This document shows, piece after piece, positions 8,260 to 17,500 of a DNA stretch of 64,000 nt. The translations under genes and the position numbers were made by a program. Location of the stretch: positions 1-64,000 of the forward strand of contig JAFYKZ010000026.1 of the NCBI GenBank assembly GCA_017537365.1, read 5' to 3'. The stretch comes from Clostridia bacterium (GTDB taxonomy: Bacteria > Bacillota > Clostridia > Oscillospirales > Acutalibacteraceae). Every line of letters begins with the position of its first letter. Position 1 is the stretch's first letter. Under the pieces are notes generated by a model. That model was not told the origin of the DNA and searched no databases. It saw nothing but the letters and a program-made list of their open reading frames with translations.

Positions 8260-9138
8260 ATGTATATTGATGATATAACAAATGCTCAAAGGGCGGAAGT
8301 TTTAACTGCTGCGCTACCTTATATAAAGAAATATTATGGCAAGGTTATCGTTGTTAAATATGGCGGTAACGCTATGATAAACGAAGAATTAAAGCAACAG
8401 GTTATGGAAGATATTGTGCTTTTGCATCTTATCGGTGTTAAGGTTGTTTTGGTTCATGGTGGTGGTCCTGAGATTACCGATATGCTTAAAAAAATCGGCA
8501 AGGAATCGGTTTTTGTTGACGGTCTCAGAGTAACTGACGGTGAAACTGCCGAGGTAGTTCAAATGGTGCTTGCAGGTAAAATAAATAAAAGCCTTGTTAA
8601 CCTTTTGGGAACAAAGGGTGGCAAAGCTATGGGTATTTCGGGACTTGATGCAGGTATGATTCAGGCTGAACCTAAGGATGAGCGTTTGGGATATGTTGGT
8701 AATATAACAAAGGTTAATGTTGAGCCTATAAATCACCTTTTGGAAAATGATTATATTCCTGTTGTTTCAACCGTTGCTTGCGATAAAAAGGGTAATGTTT
8801 ATAATATAAATGCCGATACTGCTGCCGCTTATATTGCAGGAGCTTTAAAGGCAGAGCGTTTGATTTCTATGACCGATATTGCAGGCATTTTAAAGGATAA
8901 GGATGACCCGTCTTCTCTTATTCCTTGTATTGATATTAAGGAAGCAAAAGAACTCTTTAATGACGGTACAATTTCAGGCGGAATGATACCTAAGGTTGAA
9001 TGTTGCTTGGAGGCAATTTCTAAGGGTGTTCGCAAGGTTATTATAATGGATGGCAGAGTGCCGCATTCGCTTCTTATAGAAACTCTTACTGATGAGGGTG
9101 CAGGAACGATGGTTTTGGAGAATAAGGATGAATATTAA
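8260..9138 (+). CDS. argB: Acetylglutamate kinase
   Basis: It phosphorylates N-acetylglutamate, usually the arginine-feedback-controlled step. Amino-acid kinase fold motifs are visible: VVKYGGNAM (31-39, with the phosphate-binding Lys33) and VHGGGPEI (65-72). The 292 residues include an N-terminal helix ahead of the kinase core. In other bacteria such an extension is linked to hexamer formation and arginine inhibition; that link is inferred here. Its last 11 nt overlap the start of argD, whose Shine-Dalgarno (GGAG) lies inside argB. Confidence 0.96.
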   Translation: MYIDDITNAQRAEVLTAALPYIKKYYGKVIVVKYGGNAMINEELKQQVMEDIVLLHLIGVKVVLVHGGGPEITDMLKKIGKESVFVDGLRVTDGETAEVVQMVLAGKINKSLVNLLGTKGGKAMGISGLDAGMIQAEPKDERLGYVGNITKVNVEPINHLLENDYIPVVSTVACDKKGNVYNINADTAAAYIAGALKAERLISMTDIAGILKDKDDPSSLIPCIDIKEAKELFNDGTISGGMIPKVECCLEAISKGVRKVIIMDGRVPHSLLIETLTDEGAGTMVLENKDEY

Positions 9139-10297
9139 AGAAAAAGATAATCTGTATATTGCAAATACCTATGCCCGTTTTGATTTGCAACTTAAAGAGG
9201 GTAAAGGCTCATTAGTTTATGATGAGGAAGGCAAAGAATATATAGATATGGCAACAGGAATTGCTGTTAATACTTTCGGTTTTTGCGATGATGAATGGAT
9301 TAAGGCGGTAAACAGTCAGCTTAATTGTTTGCAACATGCTTCTAATTTATATTATACCGAGCCTTGCGTTAAATTAGCAGAAATGCTTTGCGAGAAAACA
9401 GGTATGAAAAAGGTGTTTTTCTCAAATTCTGGCGCTGAGGCAAACGAATGTGCAATTAAGGTTGCCCGCAAATATGCCGCTGATAAAAAGGGTAAAGAGT
9501 ATAATACAATTATTACCCTTAAAAACAGTTTTCATGGCAGAACTATAACAACCCTTGCGGCAACAGGACAAGATGTTTTTCATAATGACTTTTTACCTTT
9601 AACCGACGGCTTTGTTTACTGTGAGGCTAACAACAGCGACCAACTGAAAAGTTTAGTTGAAAGCGAAAAAATTGCTGCTATTATGTTTGAAACTGTTCAG
9701 GGTGAGGGCGGAGTTTTACCGCTAAGCGAAGAGTTTGTTAAAACTATTTTTGAGTTGGCTGAAAAAAATGATATTTTAACTATTGCAGATGAAGTTCAAA
9801 CAGGAAACGGAAGAACGGGTGCGCTTTATGGATATATGAACTATGGTGTAACCCCTGATATTTTCTCAACCGCAAAGGGACTCGGCGGTGGTCTTCCGCT
9901 TGGCGTTACCGTTTTGGGAGAAAAGGTTAAGGATGTTTTAAATGCAGGAAGCCATGGCTCAACCTTTGGAGGAAATCCAATAGCATGTGCCGGTGCGGTT
10001 AGTATTTTGAGCCGAATAGACGATGTACTATTAAAAGCGGTTAGAGAAAAATCTCAGTATATAGTTGAAAAATTATCTAATGCCGAGGGTGTTAAATCGG
10101 TTTCGGGCAAAGGTTTTATGCTAGGAATTGAAACCGAGAAGGATGCTACAGAAGTTATAAACGAATGTATGAAAAACGGCGTTTTGGTTATAAAGGCTAA
10201 AAATAAGGTTAGACTTTTACCTGCCTTAAATATCCCGATGGATTTGCTTGAAAAAGCAGTAGATACTATAATTAATGCTTGCAAAAGGGGAAATTAA
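9128..10297 (+). CDS. argD: Acetylornithine aminotransferase
   Basis: A PLP enzyme that transaminates N-acetylglutamate semialdehyde to N-acetylornithine. The class III fold is shown by [10 protein letters not shown] and by the PLP lysine K250 in [13 protein letters not shown]. An earlier in-frame start at 9092 would add 12 residues buried in argB; the ATG at 9128 has GGAG at 9117-9120 with good spacing and gives the normal 389-residue length. It is followed within 2 nt by argF. ArgD enzymes often also act on succinyldiaminopimelate, so a second role in lysine synthesis is possible. Confidence 0.95.
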   Translation: MNIKEKDNLYIANTYARFDLQLKEGKGSLVYDEEGKEYIDMATGIAVNTFGFCDDEWIKAVNSQLNCLQHASNLYYTEPCVKLAEMLCEKTGMKKVFFSNSGAEANECAIKVARKYAADKKGKEYNTIITLKNSFHGRTITTLAATGQDVFHNDFLPLTDGFVYCEANNSDQLKSLVESEKIAAIMFETVQGEGGVLPLSEEFVKTIFELAEKNDILTIADEVQTGNGRTGALYGYMNYGVTPDIFSTAKGLGGGLPLGVTVLGEKVKDVLNAGSHGSTFGGNPIACAGAVSILSRIDDVLLKAVREKSQYIVEKLSNAEGVKSVSGKGFMLGIETEKDATEVINECMKNGVLVIKAKNKVRLLPALNIPMDLLEKAVDTIINACKRGN

Positions 10298-10298
10298 A

Positions 10299-11285
10299 AT
10301 GGATTTTAAAGGAAGAAGCTTCTTAAAATTATTGGATTATAGTCCTGAAGAAATTGCTTGTCTTATCGATTTGGCGGCAGAGTTTAAATATAAGAAAAAG
10401 GCTGGTATACCTCATAAGATTTGCGAGGGTAAAAATATTGCTTTGTTATTTGAAAAAACAAGCACGAGAACTCGTTGCAGTTTCGAGGTTGCAGCTTATG
10501 ATTTAGGTATGGGAGTAACATATTTAGACCCAAAAGCTTCTCAAATGGGCAAAAAAGAAAGTATTGCCGATACTGCGAGAGTTTTAGGCAGAATGTATGA
10601 CGGTATTGAGTATAGAGGATACGGTCAGGAGATTGTAGAGGAATTAGCTGAGTTTGCAGGAGTTCCTGTTTGGAACGGACTTACAAATGAATATCACCCA
10701 ACTCAAATTTTAGCCGATTTTTTAACTATTAAAGAAAAGTTTGGTTATCTTAAAGGTATTAATTTTGTTTATATGGGTGATGCCCGTTATAATATGGGTA
10801 ATTCCTTAATGGTTGGTTGCGCTAAAATGGGACTTAATTTTACCGCTTGCGCTCCCGAAAAATATTTTCCTGATAAAGCTTTGATTGAGGAATGTCAGAA
10901 AATAGCCGCTAAGACAGGCGCTACTTTGCGTTTTTGCGAAGATGTTAATGAAGCTACTAAAAACGCAGATGTTATTTATACTGATGTCTGGGTTTCTATG
11001 GGTGAGCCTGAGGAAGTTTGGGCAGAGCGTATTAAAGAGCTTTCTCCTTATCAGGTAAATAAAGCGGTTATGGATAATGCGAGCGAAAATGCTGTGTTTA
11101 TGCATTGCTTGCCTGCGTTCCACGACCTTGAAACCGAGGTTGGCAAGGAAATGGGTGCTAAATTCGGTATCGGCGAAATGGAAGTTACAGATGAGGTTTT
11201 CGAGAGCGAAAAATCTATTGTTTTCGATGAAGCAGAAAACCGTATGCATACTATAAAGGCTGTTATGGCGGCAACTTTGGTATAA
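10299..11285 (+). CDS. argF: Ornithine carbamoyltransferase
   Basis: It condenses ornithine with carbamoyl phosphate to citrulline. The carbamoyl-phosphate motif STRTR is at residues 55-59 and the ornithine/catalytic motif HCLP at 269-272. The protein has 328 residues, as expected. The ATG at 10299 follows AAGGGGAAA with proper spacing; the in-frame start at 10275 inside argD lacks a Shine-Dalgarno and was rejected. It ends the operon. carAB, which would supply carbamoyl phosphate, is not in the window. Confidence 0.96.
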   Translation: MDFKGRSFLKLLDYSPEEIACLIDLAAEFKYKKKAGIPHKICEGKNIALLFEKTSTRTRCSFEVAAYDLGMGVTYLDPKASQMGKKESIADTARVLGRMYDGIEYRGYGQEIVEELAEFAGVPVWNGLTNEYHPTQILADFLTIKEKFGYLKGINFVYMGDARYNMGNSLMVGCAKMGLNFTACAPEKYFPDKALIEECQKIAAKTGATLRFCEDVNEATKNADVIYTDVWVSMGEPEEVWAERIKELSPYQVNKAVMDNASENAVFMHCLPAFHDLETEVGKEMGAKFGIGEMEVTDEVFESEKSIVFDEAENRMHTIKAVMAATLV

Positions 11286-11297
11286 ATTTTATTTTAT

Positions 11298-11331
11298 AAG
11301 CCTTCCCGCAAGGGAGGGTTTATATTTTTAT
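11298..11331 (+). terminator. arg operon terminator
   Basis: A 10-bp stem (11298-11307 with 11312-11321, two G-U pairs) with a GCAA loop is followed by ATATTTTTAT. It ends the argG-argF transcript. Confidence 0.8.
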
Positions 11332-11422
11332 AGGCATTTTTTAATAATGTTATAAAATTAACAAACATTTTTGCAAAAATAAAAAATATTGCAAATTTAC
11401 TGTTAAGTTTTTAACAAACCTA

Positions 11423-11451
11423 TTGACAAAACCGTAAATGTAGAATATAAT
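11423..11451 (+). promoter_or_regulatory. serC-serA SigA promoter
   Basis: Consensus TTGACA (11423-11428), 17 bp, TATAAT (11446-11451). The leader is only about 55 nt, with no hairpin or leader ORF, so simple promoter control is likely. Confidence 0.9.
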
Positions 11452-11513
11452 AGATTCCAAAGTCATAATTTAAAATATTGTAAGGCAATAATTATTATTT
11501 GGAGGTTTTTGTT

Positions 11514-12596
11514 ATGGCAAGAGTATATAATTTTAGTGCAGGTCCTTCTATGCTTCCAGAGGAAGTTTTAAAAACAGCCGCTGCTGAAATGATGGAGTTT
11601 GGCGAAAGCGGTCAATCGGTTATGGAAATGTCTCACCGTTCAAAAGAATATCAAGCTATTTTTGATGAGGCAGAAGCTAATCTTCGCGAGATTATGAATA
11701 TTCCTGATAATTATGAGGTTCTTTTCTTGCAGGGCGGTGCTTCAACCCAGTTTGCTATGATTCCGCTAAATCTTATGACCAAGAACGGCAAAGCAGATTA
11801 TATTATAACAGGTCAATGGGCTAATAAGGCTTATAAAGAGGCTGCTCGCTACGGTGCGGCTCGTGAGGTTGCATCTTCTAAGGATAAAACTTTCAGTTAT
11901 ATCCCTAAGACTACCGCTGCTGATTTCGATAAGGATGCAGACTATGTACATATTTGTATGAACAACACTATTTACGGTACTAAGTATAACACACTCCCTG
12001 AAACAGGCGATGTTCCGCTAATTGCAGATATTTCTTCTTGCATTTTATCAGAGCCTATTGATGTTTCTAAGTTTGGTATGCTTTATGCAGGTGCTCAGAA
12101 GAATGTTGCTCCCGCAGGTGTTACCATTGTTATTATCCGTAAGGATTTAATCGGCAATGCTATGGATATAACTCCAACAATGCTTAAATATGATACTCAT
12201 TCTGAAAACGGTTCAATGTTTAATACACCCCCTTGTTATACAATTTATGTTGCAGGTTTAACATTTAAGTGGATTAAGAAAATGGGCGGTCTTGAAAAAA
12301 TGAAGGAGATTAACGAGAAGAAAGCTAAAATCCTTTATGATTTCTTAGATAACAGCAAGCTCTTTAAGGGTACAGTTGTTCCTGAGGACCGTTCTTTAAT
12401 GAATGTTCCTTTTGTTACCGGTAGTGATGAGTTAGATGCAAAATTCGTTGCAGAGTCTAAGAAGGCAGGGTTCGTTAACCTTAAAGGCCACCGTTCTGTT
12501 GGCGGTATGAGAGCTTCTATCTATAATGCTATGCCAATTGAGGGTGTTGAAAAGCTCGTTGAGTTTATGAAGAAATTTGAGGAGGAAAACGCATAA
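11514..12596 (+). CDS. serC: Phosphoserine aminotransferase
   Basis: A PLP enzyme converting 3-phosphohydroxypyruvate and glutamate to phosphoserine; it may also serve pyridoxine synthesis. The start VYNFSAGPSMLPEEVL is the family signature, and the PLP lysine is K196 in GAQKNVAPAG. The protein has 360 residues. GGAGG (11501-11505) fixes the ATG at 11514; an in-frame TTG at 11499 overlaps that site and was rejected. The stop overlaps the serA start (TAATG), giving a two-gene serine operon. serB is not present. Confidence 0.96.
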   Translation: MARVYNFSAGPSMLPEEVLKTAAAEMMEFGESGQSVMEMSHRSKEYQAIFDEAEANLREIMNIPDNYEVLFLQGGASTQFAMIPLNLMTKNGKADYIITGQWANKAYKEAARYGAAREVASSKDKTFSYIPKTTAADFDKDADYVHICMNNTIYGTKYNTLPETGDVPLIADISSCILSEPIDVSKFGMLYAGAQKNVAPAGVTIVIIRKDLIGNAMDITPTMLKYDTHSENGSMFNTPPCYTIYVAGLTFKWIKKMGGLEKMKEINEKKAKILYDFLDNSKLFKGTVVPEDRSLMNVPFVTGSDELDAKFVAESKKAGFVNLKGHRSVGGMRASIYNAMPIEGVEKLVEFMKKFEEENA

Positions 12597-13756
12597 TGTT
12601 TAAGATTAAAACCTATAATAAAATTTCTAAAAGCGGTCTCGAAGTTTTTGACGATAAGTATACTATCGGAGATGAAGTAGAAAATGCTGACGGTGCGATT
12701 GTTCGTTCTGCCGCTTTGCATGATACCGAATTTCCCGCATCTTTAAAGGCGATTGCTCGCGCAGGTGCAGGTACTAATAATATCCCGATTGACCGTTGCT
12801 CTGAGCAGGGTATTGTTGTTTTTAATACTCCAGGTGCTAACGCTAATGCGGTTAAAGAATTAGTTATTGCAGGTCTTCTTATTTCTTCTCGTAAAGTAAT
12901 TTCCGGTATTGAATGGGCTAAGACTTTAAAAGGCGAAGGCGATGCAGTAGGCAAGCTTGTTGAAAAAGGCAAGGGTGCATTCGGCGGTCCTGAAATTAAG
13001 GGCAAAAAGCTTGGTGTTATCGGTCTTGGTGCTATCGGTGTTATGGTTGCTAATGCCGCTAATCATTTGGGTATGACCGTTTATGGTTACGACCCTTATC
13101 TATCGGTTAAATCTGCTTGGAACTTAAATCACAATGCAGTTTATATCAATGATATTAATGAAATTTTTGCTAACTGCGATTATATTTCGGTTCATGTTCC
13201 GCTAACCGATTCAACCAAGAATCTTATTAATGCAGAAACTATTGCTAAGATGAAAGACGGTGTTAGAATTCTTAATTTCTCTCGTGCCGCTCTTGTTAAT
13301 GACACCGATTTAAAGGCTGCATTAGAGTCGGGTAAGGTTGCATGCTATGTTACTGATTTCCCAACTGATGATGTTTTAAATGTTGATGGCGTTATTGCTA
13401 TTCCTCATTTAGGCGCTTCAACTCCTGAATCTGAGGATAACTGTGCTTCTATGGCTGCAAAAGAGCTTATTGATTATATCGAAAACGGTAATATCGTAAA
13501 CTCTGTTAATCTTCCTGAGGTTGTTATGCCTAGAAGCAGTGAGCATAGAATTTGTATTATTCACAAGAATATTCCAAATATGTTAACAACTATCACAGGT
13601 ATTGTTGCTGATGATGGTGTTAATATTGAGAATCTTCTTAATAAATCACGCGGTGATTATGCTTATACTATGCTTGATATCGCCGCTGCTGATACTGATA
13701 CAGTTGCAAAAGAAATTGAAGCAATTGACGGTGTTATTAAGGTTAGAATAATTTAA
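12596..13756 (+). CDS. serA: D-3-phosphoglycerate dehydrogenase, short form with ACT domain
   Basis: It oxidises 3-phosphoglycerate to 3-phosphohydroxypyruvate, the committed serine step. The NAD-binding GLGAIG is at residues 143-148 and the catalytic His is H271 in IPHLGAST. A C-terminal ACT domain from about residue 318 (HRICIIHKNIPNMLTTITGI onward) probably binds serine. At 386 residues it lacks the extra intervening domain of the roughly 525-residue B. subtilis type. It overlaps serC by 1 nt. The gene order serC-serA supports the specific call over other D-2-hydroxyacid dehydrogenases. Confidence 0.94.
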   Translation: MFKIKTYNKISKSGLEVFDDKYTIGDEVENADGAIVRSAALHDTEFPASLKAIARAGAGTNNIPIDRCSEQGIVVFNTPGANANAVKELVIAGLLISSRKVISGIEWAKTLKGEGDAVGKLVEKGKGAFGGPEIKGKKLGVIGLGAIGVMVANAANHLGMTVYGYDPYLSVKSAWNLNHNAVYINDINEIFANCDYISVHVPLTDSTKNLINAETIAKMKDGVRILNFSRAALVNDTDLKAALESGKVACYVTDFPTDDVLNVDGVIAIPHLGASTPESEDNCASMAAKELIDYIENGNIVNSVNLPEVVMPRSSEHRICIIHKNIPNMLTTITGIVADDGVNIENLLNKSRGDYAYTMLDIAAADTDTVAKEIEAIDGVIKVRII

Positions 13757-13775
13757 TTTTATCATAAAACGAATT

Positions 13776-13807
13776 ATACCCGTTGTTTTTAACTGCGGGT
13801 ATTTTTT
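13776..13807 (+). terminator. serC-serA terminator
   Basis: A 7-bp stem ATACCCG/CGGGTAT (13776-13782 with 13796-13802) with a long loop and a T6 tail. Confidence 0.75.
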
Positions 13808-13876
13808 GATTTTTTTCTTTAATAATTTACTAAAACATGTTATAATTGAATTAATCAAATAAAAGGGGACAAAAAA

Positions 13877-14506
13877 ATGACAGAACACGAAAAAATGCTG
13901 GCTGGATATTTGATTTATGACCCATTTACCGAAGGAATGGCTGAGGAACGAGCAAAGGCGCATAGGCTTTGTAAATTATATAACGATACATTTGAAACAG
14001 AAACCGAGAAACGCAAGGAGATTTTAGATGAGCTAATGCCTTGTAAGGGAGAAAATGTTTATTTACAAGGACCGATTAATTTTGATTTTGGAACCAATAT
14101 TTCTATGGGCGATAATAGTTATGCAAATTTTAATTTTACGGTGTTAGATGAGGGAAGAGTTACGATTGGAAAATCGGTGTTTATAGGTCCAAATGTTGTG
14201 ATGGCTACCGCAATACATCCTTTGTGTTATGAGGACAGAAATTCATTTTTTAACACTAAGACACAAACGGTTACAAATTTAGAATATACCGCTCCAATTA
14301 CTATCGAAGATAATTGCTGGATAGCAGCAAGCGTTACAATTTGCGGCGGCGTAACAATAGGAGAGGGTAGCGTTATTGGAGCAGGTTCGGTAGTAACAAA
14401 AGATATACCGCCGCATAGTTTAGCGGTTGGAAGTCCTTGCCGTGTTATTCGTCAGATTACAGATGCAGATAGATTATCTGCACATCCCGAACTTTTTGCA
14501 GATTAA
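13877..14506 (+). CDS. Sugar O-acetyltransferase (maltose/galactoside acetyltransferase family)
   Basis: It transfers acetyl from acetyl-CoA to a sugar hydroxyl. The N-terminal Mac domain (MTEHEKMLAGYLIYDPF, with about 55 helical residues) is followed by a left-handed beta-helix of hexapeptide repeats from about residue 65 to 195. The catalytic His is in ATAIHPL, and the repeat end VTKDIPPHSLAVGSPCRVIR is typical. The 209 residues are slightly longer than E. coli Maa. It has an AAGGGGA Shine-Dalgarno. It lies just upstream of a giant secreted esterase, but on the opposite side of the membrane, so a shared pathway is only speculative. Confidence 0.9.
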   Translation: MTEHEKMLAGYLIYDPFTEGMAEERAKAHRLCKLYNDTFETETEKRKEILDELMPCKGENVYLQGPINFDFGTNISMGDNSYANFNFTVLDEGRVTIGKSVFIGPNVVMATAIHPLCYEDRNSFFNTKTQTVTNLEYTAPITIEDNCWIAASVTICGGVTIGEGSVIGAGSVVTKDIPPHSLAVGSPCRVIRQITDADRLSAHPELFAD

Positions 14507-14564
14507 TCTTTTTTATAAATTGTGAAAGAGGAAACTTATAATTTAAAAACTGAGGAGAAATGTT

Positions 14565-17500
14565 ATGAAAATGAAAAAAATACTCCGTTTTATATTAACG
14601 GCAGTTTTAATGGTTTCTATAATACTTTCAAATTTGGTATTTGTTCAAGCGGCTGATACAGTTAATGAAGAAAATAATACAAATACTTCAAGGCTACTTG
14701 AGATGACATTTGCTAACACTACAACCAGCTGCGGTGTGCAATCTTTTCTTTCTTTGACACCGGGTGCTACATATCAGTTTGATATTGATTGCAAACCTGA
14801 AAGTTTATATTTGGTTTCACAAGTTGAGTTATATTATAAACAATCCGATAAAACCACTTATAACAAGAGTTTATATGTATCAACTGATGAAGATAACCCT
14901 ACTCGTTCTCATATTTCATTTAGATTTACTCTTGAACCTTCTCAAACAGATAAGGACAATGGTGTTGAAGTTGCGGCTACAGATAATGTTCAAATTTTCC
15001 TTACTGCCGAACGTAGAGAATCAGGTAAGGTTTGGTATACTAATGCATCAGTTAAACTTGTTGAAAATGGTAATGTTGTAGGTAACAATCTTGTTCTTGA
15101 CCCTGATTTCACAGGTTGTCCGGATACTCTTACAAAGACTAAAACTGAAACTTGGTCAATTCTGGGAAACAATTTGGTTGCGATAACAACTGATGTAACC
15201 GATTGGTTTAAAGAACCATTACCTATTCCTAATAATCCTAAAATGTGGGAAATTGGTAATAGAAAACTTGAAAATTGGGGTGCTATCAAGCAAGAAGTTA
15301 CTCTTAAAGCTAATAAATATTATAAATTTGAAATAGATTATTTGTGCGTTAATGGCGCTAATGCTTTGATTAGAATTGGTATAAAAGCTAAGGGTGCCAC
15401 TTCTTACACAGAATCGGATTTAGCCAGTGTATGTTATAACTATAATTTAACAGATACCGGTACGAAATATATTGTAACATTCAGACCAAAAGCATTATAT
15501 TCCGGCAAAAATTTCAGACTTATATTAGGAAGAAATGATACTTGCCTTGAAAGTAATGCAACTGCTTATTTTGCTAATATTTCACTTCGCGAGGATATTT
15601 CAAGTACAAACGGTGCAGGTGAAGAGTATGGAGAAAATCTTATTTGTAACGGAAACTTTGAATATGGTGAAATAGGAAGTATAAATAACGATAATATTGA
15701 TACTCAGCTATATTGCTGGGAACAACTTACTCAGGGTGATACGGTTGCAACATATAAAACTAATAGATTAATAGAAGTTCCTGAGGGATTATTTGGCAGT
15801 GATATGTCAGCAGGTAAAGATGCACCTAAAATGCTTCGACTTGGCGGTGATGGTGAAAGTCAAGAAGCACTTTCGGTTGAAGCTAAATTAGAGGGCGGTA
15901 AAACCTATAAATTTGATATGGATTACCGTGCTTTCGGTGGTGTTGAGCCTTATATTCATATAGAAACTTCTGATTTCGGAGGTTTTGCTGAGCTTGATTC
16001 GTTTGATACTACTATAAATAATAAGAACGGCGCTCATTATTCGATAAGATTTACTATGCCAAGCAATGCTTCGACAACGAATAATTTTAAACTGACAATC
16101 GGACAAAAAGCACCGATTAAGAGAAACGGAACGGTTTATTTTGCAAATGCTAAGCTTTGTGAGGTTTCAAATGGCGATATTGTTGGTGAAAACATTATTG
16201 TAAACGGTGATTTTTCAAAAAGTTATGGTGGAAAGGTTGTTTCGGACTTTTCTGATTTGTTTTTTGAAGGTTGGAACCAATTAGATGTAATGTCTTACAA
16301 AGATGTTTCAATTTTAGCTATTCCTGATAATTTCTTTGAATATGACAGAGATTATAAAACCGAATATGCTTATAAATTCCAAGGCGGAGATATGTATAAA
16401 CCGCAGTTTGATTTTATGTTTAAACCAAGCAAAACATATCTTTTATCTTATGATTATAATTGCGAAAATGATACCACTGTTAATGCTTATATTCAGTCAA
16501 ACGATAATTCTGTGAAAGCCCAGAAAATCAGCAGGGTTTCAGATGGTAAATATACCGCAACTTATAAAATAACAACCTCGTCGTATACAAATATTTATAG
16601 TGAATATACATCTGCAAACGGAAATATCCGTTTTGCATTAGCAAATAATTCCTATGATAGTCCATTCTATATTTCTAATATTAGAATTTATGAGGTTAAT
16701 GGTGATAATATTGTCGGCGAAAACTTAGTTGGTGATATTAACCCGATTTTTAGCGAATCGATTTATTCTTCGTTAGAAAATGAGGGAGATTCGGTTGATT
16801 TTGAGCTTGCTAAAAACGATTCTAATGCTAACGCACAAACTGTAAATCTAGGTCACGGTTGGTATGGTAATTTGAATTATCAAGGTGAGAATAATAATGT
16901 TTATTCTCGTTTGGTTAAGGTTAGTAATAATTTCTTTGATTTTTACAGCGATTCTGATAAATTGGTTGTTATGAAAAAATCGCTTTTAGGAATTAAGGAA
17001 GAATATAACCCGTATAACGATAGCTTAAATTTGGTGTATGACCCTGACGAAAACGGCAAAATTGATATTAAAGATTTAATAAGAATTAAAAAAGAAATTT
17101 TGGCAGATAAATATGCCGTTTCAAATGCTGAAACTAACGGCGGTATTTATGATAAGGTTAATGCAGTTAAATGCTATGGCGACAGTATAACTCAGGGTAT
17201 GGGTTATGAAAGCAGTCTGGAAAAAACCTATCCCGGTTGGTTGAAATCTTTCTTAGGTGAAGATTATACCGTATTAAACGGCGGTGTTCCTAGTGAAGCA
17301 ACTTATACCATTATGTCTAGGCAAGGCGCTTTATCTTTATATACCAATAAAGAATTCAAGTTCAATGCAGGCGAAGATACTATTACCATAGGTGATAAAA
17401 ACGATAACGGTTTTGTTACCTCGACAGGTATAAATATTGACCTTGTTTATCATTTGGGCAATCAAATATCTGTAAACGATATAACTATTGATGGAGTTAA

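Noticed and set aside
11452-11513. Leader peptide or T-box before serC
   Set aside because: The leader is only about 55 nt, with no short ORF or hairpin.
17040-17101. Complete type I dockerin in the secreted esterase
   Set aside because: Only one calcium-binding loop and helix is visible; a working dockerin needs two.
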